A DNA stretch of 64,000 nt, from NCBI GenBank assembly GCA_964036295.1, contig OZ038470.1:264001-328000 (forward strand), in the 5' to 3' direction. The notes under the pieces are model-generated. The model was not told where the DNA came from, searched no databases, and saw only the letters and a list, made by a program, of their open reading frames with translations. The translations under genes and the position numbers were made by a program. Of the stretch, positions 14,713 to 27,327 are shown piece by piece. The DNA comes from Plumapathes pennacea. Its lineage: Eukaryota; Cnidaria; Anthozoa; Antipatharia; Myriopathidae. Each line of letters begins with the position of its first letter. The first letter of the stretch is position 1.

Positions 14713-17700
14713 ATGAAGCCTCGGAAAGGCGTCTCAGTTTTGATTTTTGTGGTGCAGTTGCTAACAGGACTCCCGTTTGGGAATCCCGAAGTCTTCACCG
14801 CTTTGTCTCACGTCGATAAATTGGTAAACATTGAACTGGAACTCTCAGAAGCCTTGGATGACTACATCAAGACGCAGGAAAAGAAACTTCAAGAACTTAA
14901 AGTATTCTCGGAGGAGCTGGGGAGATCTATGCGCCAAGCTGCTGCAGACAGACCCAAATTTATAGGCCATCCGCTTAACACGTTCCTCATGATACGAAGA
15001 CTGGTTCAAGAATGGCCCGCTGTACGGAAACAGATCGAGTTCGAGAGTGATCAAGAAGGTGGGTCGGATGGGACCAGTCACTTGCTGTCCACCCATATGA
15101 ATATTAATCTATCTATGCTGATCTATGAAATGATCGAGATTTGTATCAGCGAAAATTTCTGACATCACCAAGTGAAAGGATAGATTTTCCTCACGATCAT
15201 AAAAATTCGTGACCCAAAGTTTAATGCTAGTAGATCTCAGGTAATTTTTCTGTTTTTCTGCCATCCTGAGTTTATTTATTGAATAGCTTCCGCTATTAAG
15301 TCTGTAATTTTTAACGCGGACCAGATGCCTCAACTTCCGATGCAGCGGATTCTTGATTAATTTTTCAACCCTGGAATTGTGATTTTTGCGCGTTCCATCT
15401 CCAAGTGTTGCCAATTTTTATAGCGGAGATTTTTTAGTCATTGAGGAGAAGAAACACATAACGCGGGTTCTCCGAATCGAATAAATTGGTATTCAACTAC
15501 AGTATGCTTCCTCACAAGTTTCGGACGTTTTGTTTCTTCTTCAACAATAACTTTTCGTTGTTATCACCTAATTATGACATTTTCTTTCAATTGAATAACA
15601 AAAGATGCCTGTCACTGCCGCAAAGTATTGTTATTTCAAAACCATGGCATATAGTTTATTTAATTAACGCATGAGCACAGGAAGTTGGCACAATGATTAA
15701 ATTTGATCATTTTAATGTCCCATATACCACAGTGCTGTTTTCAACATTTCAAATTAATTTTTTTTAAGTTTAGATGTTCAAAGTTCATCCCATATGGTTT
15801 TTTTTTATACAAATTGATTGATGAGGGGGAGTTTGCTTCCAATTTCATACCAAGCAATATTACAGACAAAATATGCTTGATTCTGTCATGTGATTATGGT
15901 AGTGAATGATATTTCTTCATGTTTCTCAAATTTTACGATAAATTCACAGCTACTCAATAAATATTTTCTTATTGTTCAGTTTTTCTTGCTGACAAGCTTG
16001 GACACTACAGAAGGGACTTCCCATCCAAAGATGATTTAGAAGGTGCCCTAAGGGCAATCAAGCGACTTCAGGAAGTTTACAATTTAAAGGCCTCAGACTT
16101 CACAAGAGGGCAGTATGGCCTTAAAACTGAAAATGGAGATCCTATGGTGACTGCAGGAGATGCATATCATATAGGAAGGATTGCTTATCTTGAAAATGAT
16201 ATGCCAGCCACAGTGGAGTGGATGGCTGAGGCACTAAAACTGATTAAAAACAGCTCAGCAGTGGGAACCAAGCCCAGTCATTTGTCTATCCTGGACCATT
16301 TGGCATATGCTGAATTTAAGGTAATATTGCTACACTTGTCTGCCAGGACTAACTTTAAAGAAGTAAAGGTACCATAATATGCCCCCAACCATCCCCCCCC
16401 CCCCCCCCCCTCCCCTCAAACTGCTTTAGATTCAGCACATGTGGAAATGCATGTGTGTCTGAACTTGGCCTTACTCTGACAATTCCAAAAGTGAAAGTTT
16501 ATAACATTTTATAGTGTCAAAGATCTGACTGTGGTTTTTTCTCTTAGACTGGTGATTTTGAAAATGCAGTCAGTCACACCACTGAGATGTTGAAAATTGG
16601 TAAGCGTGGTGCTATGCTAGTTTGTCGTGACTCAGTCATAGGATTAAAGAAATAAACCCAGACCTCTCAACCAGTTCCAACATCTCCATCTGAATCTCCC
16701 TATTTCCCAGCCTTCCACATTTAGCACTTCTTTCCTACAGAGCTGCAGTTAGAACTTTAACAATTTCACTCCCAAGATTGATCAACTTCAATTTTCTCCT
16801 TCAGTCTCTCACCAGAGGTATATCATACAGTATGGAAAACTTCTGATTGAACAATCAATTCTCACATTATCATTCATACAATGTTCTCTCGAATTGTTGG
16901 GAGAATCTGCAGTATGAACTTGGGGGTAAAAAGCCAGACACAAATTTCAATTCAGTTGGCTTTTCAGCTCTAAATTTCAACACATACCCCACCCCTACTT
17001 CCGCAGAGATCCACTGCTCGACTAAGTAGGGCCCAGACTCCCGGCCTGACTCCGCCACTTAAAATTTGTTGAGGTTGGAAGAAAAAAAACTCGTTCCCAG
17101 GTTCTCCCCAATAGCGTGGCTTAGTAACACGTGACTAGCTGCAATGATCCTTTTTCTCCGCGTCTGGGAGGGGGGGGGGAGCACGAGGATGGACAACTCT
17201 GCCTAAATGTTAACCAAGAGTCTGTTGCTAATCAACTTCAGATCCGAACCATGAGAGGGCTCAAGGAAATCTGGCGTACTATATGGAACAAGGACGTTTG
17301 CTTATAGAACAACTGCAGCCAGACAGTTCAGATGAAGAGGAGGAAGATGATGACTTCAGCTGGATAGCATATAAGATGCCACAGGAAGTGCTAAAAAGCG
17401 TTGACTGGTTCCATGAAAAAGCCATCTTTAAAAGATTATGTCGTGGTGATCAAATGCCACAGGTGTGTGTTGTGTCATCATTAATCGTCAAATGACATCA
17501 GATTTAACACACAACGATACACAAAGTAAATCGAATTCCAACAGCTGTAAACCAACTATAACTAACTATCAACCAAAAACCAGCCAATTCAGTCAACCGG
17601 CTAACCAACTATCAAACAACCGACCATCTATCAAGCAACTACCAACCACCAACTATCAACAAACTACCAACCGACCATCTATCAACAAACTACCAACCGA

Positions 17701-20621
17701 CCATCTATCAACAAACTACCAACCGACCATCTATCAACAAACTACCAACCGCCAACTATCAACAAACTACCAACCACCAACTATCAACAAACTACCAACC
17801 GCCAACTATCAACAAACTACCAACCGCCAACTATCAACAAACTACCAACCGACCATCTATCAACAAACTACCAACCGACCATCTATCAACAAACTACCAA
17901 CCGCCAACTATCAACAAACTACCAACCGACCATCTATCAACCAACTACCAACCACCAACTATCAACAAACTGTTAACAAACTGTTAGCCAACTATCAACC
18001 AACCGTCAACCAACTGTGAACCAACTTATGTTAACCAGCTATCAACTGTACCCAAAATGTCAACCAAATATCAACTAACTATCAACCAACCAACCAAAGA
18101 ACCATCTACCACTTATCGCCAACCATCAACTAACCAACCGACCATAAACTAGACGCATAAACCAACATGAAGTGTGATTCACTTTAGCTGATTGGTCATT
18201 TTGGTTTTCTTTCATCCAACAGACTCCTCAAAGTCCAGAAAGACTGAAATGCTTCTATTCTCGTAAGCACCCAGTTTGCTTCATAAAACCATGCCCTGTG
18301 GAAGTTGTCTTCACCAACCCAGATATCATGATCTTGCATCAAATAATGAGCGACTCAGAAGTGGAGAAAGTCAAGGAGATATCCAAGCCAATTGTATGTT
18401 TGTTTGTGCGCAGCCTTGTTTTGGGTGAATACAGTAATTATTTGAACTTGTGGGGAAAATATATGTTATGCATTGTCCCTGATTTTTCCGTGTTACAGTT
18501 AAAACTATAAAACCATATTTGTTCACTGTTTTCACTTCTGCCACGTTCTGATGTCAGTTTGCCGACTCTGTAACTTCTTATTCTCTACAGCCGTTTTCGG
18601 ATGATCGTCGAAAGAAAATCGTTTGCTGCTGTGGTGTTGCGTTTGCCGCGCTTTTGGATTGGCCAAAACAACTTCGTCGGCATTCTAGAAAAATCAGGAA
18701 CAAATGCAATGAACTTGCGTTTGCTGCGCCCTTGGATTAGTTCAAACAAGTTCGCCAACATCCTAGACCAATCCGGAACAAAAGTAAAAACCCGATTGCG
18801 GTCTGCTCACTCAAGCAAGCAAGTAGTCTCCCTCGCAGCGGTTATTGGCTCGCGACGCAACTTGCGTCCGTGCTTTGAGGGAGGCTACCAAGCTAGTGAC
18901 GATGGCGTTTTCTCGCACTGACTGGTCTGTCTTCTTCAAAGTAAAACGAATCGCAAATTACTTTGCTTCAGATTACGTGAAAGTCTTTCCTTACGTCTGT
19001 GAAATTGGCGGTGTAATTACTCTGGTTATGGTTTTACGAAGGTCATCCGAAAACTGCTGTATTTGCGTGTAATATTCTCTGTCCGGCCCACTGTAGTTAG
19101 CTTACCAAGCCGAACATCTACTCTAGACTCAGTGTAAGTTGCTTTTTTACCAAGCTGTGTACTCTGTTAGCTCAACAGGGCGACCGTTCATAACCCCATT
19201 ACTGGGAAGTTAGAATACGCAAACTACAGGATCAGCAAGAAGTAAGTGCAACACCTGTAATCATAATAGTAGGTTTTAAAGTTACATTTAGTTCAGATTA
19301 TGGGGATTATAGAAAAACTGAATAGTGAAGACAAAAACTACAAGCTACACTTAACTCTGCAGTGAGGTTAACTGGTGCAATTTTGGCGTTATCGCTCGAC
19401 AGCTGCTGGTTGACTGGAAGTCACGACAAAGTCATTGATGATATCGAGAGGAGAGCGTCTGCTATGACAGGACTGAACTTTCACACAGCCGAGGCTTTTC
19501 AGGTAGACTTGCAAACAGAGCATCCGAAAGCCATGTCCTCGGTTATCTCCATTACCCTCCCCCTTATTCAGTGTTGACAATGAATAGGCCGAGCAATGCT
19601 CTATTACCGAGGACACATTGTGGCGGCAGCATTGCTAGCGCGATATTTTCCAAATGCTGCCCTGTTTTGCCATGCGCGAAACATTTGTTGCGGACACAAA
19701 AAATGTTTCTGAAAATTTTCAGAAATATTTGTTGTGTCATTGTTACCACTACATTGTGTCCTTGTTTTGCCAGGCCATAAGACCTGGAAGCCAGGAAGAG
19801 GTTTTACACGCAAACTGGTCTAACTATACTGTTGATAATCACGCACAAGGAGCGATATAACTGTTTTGTCACCTGATAAAACATTCTTTCAGATACACAA
19901 TAAGCAATATTATAAAATAACTATAATACTACGCGCGCCCTGATTGGCTATCCCGTGTAATATAGCCTCATCTAAACACTTGGGAAGTTGGGAGAACACT
20001 CGAGTAGCGCCGGAAACCACTCAGCGGCCTCGTGGTTTCCTTACGCTACTCTCGTGTTCTCCCAACTTCCCGCGTGTTTAGATGAGGCTATATTACAGGA
20101 TGACGCGTTATATATTTCTTAAGTCTTAGTATCAGATGCCATGTTCTCCTTACTATATACTACATATTTGTAAGGAGAGACAAACCTTGATAACGGCATT
20201 AAGAGCTTAGAATGCCCGTTTCTTATTTTTCTCAGGTGCAGAATTATGGCTTGGCAGGGCATTATGATCCGCATTTTGATTTCTCGAGGGTAAGACAAGT
20301 TTCTGTTCGTCAACTGAAACATTTCTTCATACATGGGGTTGAGAGCCTCCTGCATACATAGCCAACCAAGCACAAGAACACGCAAGAACCCAAACAAAAA
20401 AACTCGCGCCAACACTGCATACAGAACTCTAGTAAAATGGTGTTTGAATAATGGTCCGACGTGTAGAATACACTTGTAAATGTTTATTGAATTCGCTACA
20501 GATTCTAAGTTTATGATTACCGTCTTTACAGGACCTAAAGAACTCAACTTTAAAGGAGCTCGGAGCAGGCAACAGGATTGCCACCGTTCTATTTTATGTA
20601 AGTGCGGTAATTTTGGTGATG

Positions 20622-20668
<47 letters not shown>

Positions 20669-21630
20669 GCGTGTGTGGTTGTTGGGGGTGGGGGGGGGGG
20701 GGGGTGGTGTTAGCTCGCCCTCAGCTTCATTACCTCGTTTTTGGGCACATGTGCTGTTCCACTTCATTTAACAGATGAGTGACGTGGAGGCTGGAGGAGC
20801 TACAGTGTTCCCGTATGTTGGAGCGCGGTTCCTGCCCAAGAAGGTGAGATAACGCATGCGTGAATGATGAAGTGAGAATTGACAGGCTGATCATCTTTCA
20901 TCCAAGCAAACTATTAAGTGGCAAATTCTCTATACCGTATCATATATCTCTGGTGAGAGAATGAAGAAGGACATTTGTAGAGAGGCTTTCCACTACATTT
21001 CCGAGTATTGAAAATATTAGTTTGATAAATGGAAATAACACTTGTACCAAGATGATTTATAATTTTAAGATTTCTACAAATTTTTTGCGTCCTTGCTTAG
21101 AGATTCTGTTGCAGATATATTTTTTTGCAATGTTCAGTTAAATACCTCTTAAGAAAATTAAGCTAAAGACGGCACCGATTGTACTCCATCTGCCGTCATT
21201 CACCGTGTGAAGAAGCAAGAAGCACTACAGGAATTCTATCTCGTTTTCTTTCTCAAAGGGTGACGCTGTGTTTTGGCACAACCTGCTGAAATCTGGAGAA
21301 GGTGACTACAGAACGCGCCACGCCGGCTGTCCAGTTTTGGCGGGAACTAAATGGGGTAAGCCACATGACGCCACACCCGTCACTGTTTCTATTTGGCCCC
21401 AGTTTCTTTTGGTTTCTTATGTGTGACGTACTATCCACCTTATGTTATAATGAATACTAGTGGACACAGCGTTACCAATCAGATCGTGCGTACTATTCAT
21501 TTTATCTGACAACTTGCGGTTCCATTAACAAAGTGTCTTTTCCATTTGGTTGTTTGCAGTTGCTAACAAGTGGATCCATGAGTATGGAAACGAGTTTACC
21601 AGGCAATGTTCCTTACAACCCGATGAATAG
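14713..21630 (+). CDS. P4HA: Prolyl 4-hydroxylase subunit alpha (collagen P4H)
   Basis: Twelve exons: 14713-15058, 15980-16320, 16548-16599, 17242-17462, 18223-18393, 19171-19241, 19403-19502, 20236-20289, 20532-20597, 20775-20843, 21259-21355, 21560-21630. They give 552 aa (human P4HA1, 534) with all junctions GT-AG. A basic-hydrophobic signal peptide (about 1-23) leads to the P4H N-terminal domain, the TPR-type peptide-substrate-binding domain (exons 2-4), an acidic SDEEEEDDD insert, and the 2-oxoglutarate/Fe(II) dioxygenase domain. Metal ligands are H447 and D449 (YDPHFDF) and H518 (RTRHAGCP). K528 (GTKW) is the 2-oxoglutarate-binding Lys. It acts in the ER lumen with protein disulfide isomerase as beta subunit, and hydroxylates X-Pro-Gly in collagen for mesoglea or matrix. 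There is no KDEL signal, as is usual for alpha subunits. The introns carry a MITE, minisatellite, foldback and (TG)n. Confidence 0.96.
16393..16415 (+). repeat. Poly-C tract in P4H intron 2
   Basis: A near-uninterrupted run of C lies 73 bp after the exon 2 donor. It may mark an assembly-uncertain length. A G run at 17167-17179 in intron 3 is of the same kind. Confidence 0.9.
16757..16930 (+). mobile_element. TTAA-ended MITE, copy 2, in P4H intron 3
   Basis: It shares with the copy at 8.0 kb the segments TCTCACCAGAGGTATATCAT, ACAGTATGG and GGGAGAATCTGCA in the same order. It starts at TTAAC and ends in a decayed GGGGGTAAAA. It is more diverged at its ends than copy 1. Confidence 0.6.
17560..18150 (+). 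repeat. 25-26 bp minisatellite in P4H intron 4
   Basis: About 600 bp of tandem units alternate between two forms, CAACAAACTACCAACCGACC plus ATCTAT (26 bp) and CAACAAACTACCAACCGCCA plus ACTAT (25 bp). The array is regular at its centre (17640-17970) and decays to ACCAACC and TCAACCA fragments at both sides. All three forward frames stay open because the unit has no stop codon, which produces a false 184-residue Thr/Asn/Gln-rich frame. It is not a CRISPR array, since there are no constant repeats with unique spacers. Confidence 0.9.
18636..18780 (+). repeat. Two-copy degenerate tandem duplication in P4H intron 5
   Basis: A unit of about 70-80 bp occurs twice. Copy 1 starts at about 18636 (TTGCGTTTGCCGCGC) and copy 2 at about 18716 (TTGCGTTTGCTGCGC). 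Both end in a CTAGA...ATC.GGAACAAA segment. Confidence 0.65.
19956..20097. mobile_element. Long foldback (inverted repeat with 11-base loop) in P4H intron 7
   Basis: Bases 19956-20020 and 20032-20097 are inverted copies of each other over about 65 bp with only a few mismatches, separated by an 11-base loop (TCAGCGGCCTC). The arms begin TGTAATATAGCCTCATCTAA and end in its complement. The structure is typical of a foldback MITE, and a transcript of the intron would form a near-perfect hairpin. No target-site duplication is clear. Confidence 0.8.
20626..20710 (+). repeat. (TG)n microsatellite and G-run in P4H intron 9
   Basis: A TG repeat with two CG-interrupted units runs into a G tract. It starts about 28 bases after the donor of the exon ending at 20597. 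Confidence 0.95.
20871..20975 (-). mobile_element. TTAA-ended MITE, fragment copy 3 (reverse), in P4H intron 10
   Basis: Read on the minus strand it has TCTCACCAGAGATATATGAT, a GTATAGAGAA segment and TCAATTCTCAC in the same order as in copies 1 and 2. Both ends are missing. Confidence 0.55.
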
Positions 21631-21791
21631 TAGCAGTTTAAGCTAAAGCGGTCATTGTATATCGCCGAGTTGAGGAAGGCAGTTTTCAAATCAGGCACTT
21701 GTAACCTAGTAATAAGTCTGTCAGTATAGCAGCTAATCACTTAAGTAACCCTAAAGTTTATAACGTAGTATAATGTAAAACCTCCGGTTTC

Positions 21792-21822
<31 letters not shown>

Positions 21823-22175
21823 TTTATATATATATATAGTTTTTATATATTTTTACATTGTCTGAAGATCATCTGTCCGAAACGGTTCCTTTACAAACCG
21901 GGCTGTGTTCAAGTTAAATTTCAGACATTTTGTTTTTCAGTCGCTGGTCGGTTGCAGGGAAAAAAACAAAGAACGAAGAAAAGATTGAGAAATAAAATGA
22001 CACTTTAGGAAGAAAAACCAATTAAAAAGGAGAGAACTAACTCAACACTGCAAGACCGAGAAACAGAAGTAGCAGGTTGAGACGTAGAAAGTTATTCAAC
22101 CACAGCGGCATGCCGGCCTTGTTTTAAGACAGAAAATGCTCTGTTTTTCTGATAAATGCCCAGAAGGAGTTAAGA

Positions 22176-22181
22176 AATAAA
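22176..22181 (+). terminator. Polyadenylation signal of the P4H gene
   Basis: This AATAAA lies about 545 bp after the P4H stop codon. Another AATAAA is present at 21991-21996 and a third at 22386-22391, so alternative 3' ends are possible. An (ATT)n stretch at 21798-21823 lies within the 3' UTR. Confidence 0.45.
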
Positions 22182-22303
22182 CTGTTAAATGTGTACTGTC
22201 TTAATTATTTTTGTATCTATACTAAAGATATTTTAAAGCATCGTTTTCGCTTTCAAGTTTTCGGTTGTTCTCTGTTCTGTTGACAGAGGCCGGCGTGGCG
22301 GCG

Positions 22304-22316
22304 GTTACCAAGCAAC
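22304..22316 (+). promoter_or_regulatory. RFX X-box-like site GTTACC-A-AGCAAC
   Basis: The site matches the GYTNCC-N(1-3)-RGNAAC consensus of RFX factors, which drive ciliary genes in animals. It is in a GC-rich patch about 0.7 kb past the P4H stop codon. No gene was seen to start directly downstream. Confidence 0.3.
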
Positions 22317-25300
22317 GCTTGCCTTGACAGCCTGGAACGAGAGGCACTTCAACCCGCTAATAAAGGCAATCTTTTTTTTGTACCAAATAAAGTTTATTTT
22401 AGTGATATAAGGAAAATTAATTTAATTTAAGAAGACCCTAGTTTATTGATTGTTACTATACACACTGCCTGCACACTATAGCCCGACAGGTTATATTAAA
22501 AACTTATCTCCGAGTTTGTATCAGTTCGTTTCATAAAACATTTCTTGCACTAATTTCCAAACAGAATAATTTACAAAGCGCGAGGAGTTTTTTCGACATA
22601 ATTTCATTTCCGATTCACATAATTTAAAAATGTTCAGTTTGGTTATTGTACAAGAGGAGAATATTTCAGCAGATTTTGACAACCCCCTATGGGTGGTTTG
22701 TCTTGAACAAATCATCGAAGTCATGTTTGGTAAATTGATACTTTCTGACATGATATTTTATTCATTCTGAACTACACAAACCGCAAGATTCCCCAATAAC
22801 TTGTCTTAAAAGTCTGTTTTTGTTTTTACCAGCAACGCAAACACAAGCGCAAAAAGCATCAGAGATGTGCGTTAGACGCGAGCTGCACAGGCACAAGAGA
22901 AAGGAAATGGCTTTTATCCTTCTCGTCAGAAAACCAGGCTAAACATATTTTCACCCAACCCGCCTCACAGACTGATAGCGTCCCAGAATCAGCGATCCGA
23001 AATTTGTTTGTCGAAGGCGTTTGTCGGATATGAGTGTCTACTTTAATGTCACCGGTACTCGGTAGAAATGCTAAGAAACAGCGCGTCATCTTTTGCGCAT
23101 ATCATGCACCTGCTCAAGCCAAACAAAGGAAACTTTGAGCATTCTATGAAATAACCAAAAGCACAATTATGTAGTACTTTGTTTTTAGTTTGAACCAGGA
23201 TTAAAGCGAGTACAACTCATGTTTCTATCCTGCTGGCACACTTGAACACTTCAGCTTCTTAACTCAGAGACAGTGTTTTCGCTTTTAACTTGTTAATGAA
23301 GCAATATGATACCATTTGAATTAAAGCCAAATTATATGGAATTAAAATTAGCTTGACAAGACATACATATATTTATTGGCTTTCTAATTGCAATAGGGAG
23401 CATACTTTACAGCTAACCGAGCCGAAGGAACCATTACTTGATGAATTCAGGTTTGTGTAACAGTAACTTTGTTAAACTCAGAGCGCGCAATTTTAACACG
23501 GATTCGGATATACGATTTGATTCAAAAGTGGTCGGTTTTCTTTTGCTTCCGCTATTTACTAACTCCCTTTTACTTTAGGACAACATTTGCATTTTTACTA
23601 TCCGGAAAATTTGTTTTATAACACGTGCGGGACTTTCTTGTTTTTAAAAAAACAATATTTGTCGACTTATTTGGTAATTATGAAATCATTTAAATTGGAT
23701 CAATCTCTATAAATTCGCTCTCAGGATCAATTGAAATCATGCTGGACAAAACATTGCGGTAATTTCTGACGAGGTTTTACTGTTTTGCTGAGAAAGAAAA
23801 AGACAAAAACGTAGCCTTAGAAAATGAAGCCTCGTCGCTGTTAATTTCTTAATGCCACTTTTAATAACATCGTGTTTGCACGGCTGATCTCCGACTTATC
23901 TGCACACAAGTTCCGGTGTTCGCTATAAGTAAACACTGAGCTATTACTTAATATATCGGTCAAAGCGGCGTGTTTGGAATCTAAAAGCTTTCACTAAACT
24001 GATACAGCCATCATCGTTTGACCGTGAAATTCTTGCGGAGATAAAGGTATGTGTTGCAGTTCATCGCGTTGTTTTTTTTACTAAAAATACAGTGTAGGAG
24101 AGATGTCTCTATAATAAGGGCTTGATGCCGTAACTACTTGTGAATGTTGTGTTTAAGTTACTGCTTGTTTCAGCTCTTTCATGCTCAGTCAAATATCTAC
24201 TAGATTCATGGACATTGCACTGAGTGAACCACTTAACGCAAGAGTACTCTCTGGCACCAGAAGTACATTGCCACAAGGAACTGAAAGCAATTTATTCCAG
24301 GCCATTTAGACTGGATGTGTAATGTTTCTGAACTGATAGCTCGCGCATGTTTAGTTTCGTTTGTAAAATGTTTTAAAGTGTTTTTAATTTTTCTAAAGAA
24401 TGTTAAAAAAACAGGCACGTTCTCGTGTTTTGTTGCTGTGGTTACTTCTCCGTTCCCTCTTAATATCTCGGCTAAAATAACTTTAAACCGAAACAATTTT
24501 TTAATATTGAAGATTCGAGCAGAAAGGATCAATTCCAACGCCTTTTTTTTTCTGTTAGAAGTAAAAACCCAATGTACAACTGTATAATTTACTTTGGAAG
24601 AAATCCTTACGAGTAATAAGCGCATGGTCATTCTTCTTTTTTTGTCTATGATTTAAACTTTTGGCCTTCCTTAGGAGATATTTCACGGATAGTAGTATAT
24701 GCATGTATGCCGTAGAAACGTTTGCCGATTTCTAGCCACCGCACATGGCACCTTTCGAAAAGCACAGGATGTGAAAAGTAATTAGGTTTTATAGCGGAAA
24801 AAAACTCAATGGTAAACATCGCTTTCTCTCCAGAAGAACAGTTACCATTCAGTATAAAACTGTTCTTCAGATATCCACGTTGAACGTTTTTTACATAAAC
24901 TACGCATGAACACAGCCCGTGGACGTACGATACATAGTGTAGCAATAGAATTACTCTTTTTCGGTTTTGAAAACAAGAGACTATTGTTCGAATAGAAGGC
25001 AATGCCTATTTTTCGTCGCGTGAACATTCTATATTAGCTGTAGAATTTTACGCAGTGCATCTTGTTTGCCGACAGCTAAATAATTGTAGGGCTTCGACTT
25101 TCCTTATATCTGCTTTTGGACAAAATTGGCACGTTGACTCTTGTCGGGAAATCTATTTCTTTTATACATGTATTCACCTGACATCTGCACAGGCGATCGT
25201 CCCGCGCACGTCAGTCACTTAACGTGAATGTACAGAAACGATTCGACTTGACATATAATGTCGAGTTTCACACCTCACTAACACTATGGAAGTCACAGAT

Positions 25301-27054
25301 TTTGGTTCCTATTTCCCTTTGTGAGTTTTGGATGTCCACTTCAATTTGCGTGGCATGGTTTGCAAAAGGTTGTGAGAGCGATCGGTGGTTTTCTCAAGGG
25401 ATAAAACAGGATGAATAAACACTGCAAACTCACGAGTTGTCCAGCTTTGTACACCCAGCCGGAGATTGAGACACTCATCCGAAAAAAGCAAAAAAATACG
25501 TCAAATTAAAGTGAAGGTTAAAAGAATGAAATTGCGCCTATTTTATTCGCAGTTTTAAAGAGTTAATTCGGTACTTCACAAAACTACTTTGGGTTGAAAA
25601 CACGACTGATTCATACAAATATCGATTAAACATGAAGCTATGGAAAGTGTCAATTCTGACTTGGCTCGGAAAACACAGCCCGTTCTGTAAAACGGAGAAC
25701 AATAGACGAAGACAAGTTTTTTGACTAGTGTGATCGACGCATGAACAAAGGAGTACGATAAAGCAAATACGAACCTGGTGGGTTTGTAGATATATTACAC
25801 GGCTTGATTCCCACGGGGATATCAGAAATGGCGAGGAAAGTTGTTTAAATCGCCGCTTCACACCTGAGAGACGTTGAAATTCCGAGTATAAGTAAACAGC
25901 CCTTCATCTTAGTGTGAAAATGATAATCGTTTAAACTATACAGCACAAAGCGTGGCTATATAATACGGGAACGAACTTAATGCGTCCAAAATCAAAGACG
26001 AAGCAGAGATCCATAGCTATCATAAGAGGGTAAGTAACCGTAATTGATAACTTTCAATAGATAGATTACAAGATTACATCAAAATGTTTAGACCTTATAA
26101 CTATCTTGATACTCGACCGGTTATAACTGTTAAAGATCCGGCCCAAGTATAAGGATTATCTCCAAAATTTTAATGAACGCTAAGTAAATTGTTTTGCGGG
26201 CATTTCACTTTTTGTCTTCAGAAAAACTAAGAATGCCCGGCCTACTGTCCGCATTTTGCAAAAAAGTTTATTGTGGACAGCGGACGTGTGAGGCGAGATG
26301 AATTAAAAAAAATAAATAAAAAATAAAAAAACAGTAGTCCGGGTGGAAAGCATGTTCAACATATGGGCCGCAAAAATTTAAAACGGCGCTCAGACTAGAC
26401 ACGAAGGGAGGGTCATTTTTTCATTTATTATACCTTTTTCTAGTACTCCGGACAAAACTAGACGAAACTAGACATCGACCACGAAAATGTAGCATTGGCA
26501 AACCACAATAAAATCAACTTAATCAGCTGTTCACACAGGCAAGGCAAATGATAATAACAAAGCAAAACAAAGGGCTATCCTATTCAAGGTTTCTTGCGTA
26601 TACACAAGCTCACTTCAGCGCTAACGGTGTCACAAACGCATGGTGAATACACGGACAATAATTCAACCATTCCATACAGCTGTATTTGATTACGCTTGCA
26701 AATAAAGTGAAGCAAAAGCGGCCCGCGAAAGCTAATGAGAAAATCTGAGTTTGAACTAAGGCTAAGTTGCTTTGGGCCTTATCAACTTGGACTAAATAGA
26801 GCTGGAGACGGCAATTCGTTGGCAAAATTTCGTCTGGACGTTTGAGCTTATGCAGGTTCTTTGAAGAAGCTTCTTCTTTCCTCTCTCTAAGTCTTTGTAT
26901 GATCATCCAATAGTTTCGCCAAGTTACTGCAGCAGAAAAGTTCAATCAGTTTGCAACAGTTCCAACACCTTTATGGCAATTTTTATGGAGTAAAAAAATC
27001 GTATCCGGCTAACAGCCGAAGGTCACACGATAGAACTCATGATCACAAAGTTCA

Positions 27055-27327
27055 GTTCACCGGGTAACTAGTAACTATAAAGCATATAAATTCGATAAAA
27101 TAAAATAAAAATAAATAAATAAATTTATTTTATTTGTTATTTGTTATTTGTTATTTGTTATTTGTTATTTTTTTTGTTCACCGAGTAACTAGTAATTATA
27201 TAGCATCTAAATTCGATAAAATAAAATATGAATAAATAAATAAATTTATTTTATTTTTATTTGTTATTTGTTATTTTATTTTCTTAGTTCACCGAGTAAC
27301 TAGTAACTATGAGCATATAAATTCGAT
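27055..27327 (+). repeat. AT-rich tandem repeat, about 2.5 copies of a 111-121 bp unit
   Basis: Copies start at 27055, 27176 and 27287, each with GTTCACCGRGTAACTAGTAA. The first two continue through TAAATTCGATAAAATAAAAT into AAATAAATAAATAAATTTAT and TTTGTTATTTG micro-repeats. The third stops after AAATTCGAT. Each full unit contains a TAAATTTA-centred palindrome. Confidence 0.85.

Noticed and set aside
17465-18019. 184-residue Thr/Asn/Gln/Pro-rich open frame
   Set aside because: It is the translated minisatellite of P4H intron 4. The repeat has no stop codon in any forward frame, and the flanking P4H exons join around it.
17560-18150. Possible CRISPR array
   Set aside because: Units are contiguous 25-26 bp variants without unique spacers, inside an intron of a eukaryotic gene.
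18591-18921. Exon of the P4H gene after the CTCTACAG at 18590
   Set aside because: It does not encode the expected LxRATxxNPxTG segment in any frame. That segment is the exon at 19171-19241. The stretch is a degenerate tandem duplication.
19081-19140. Alternative P4H exon ending at the donor CTCAGT/GTAAGT near 19133
   Set aside because: Frames give a stop or a poor match, and the wrong phase. The exon 19171-19241 fits phase and family.
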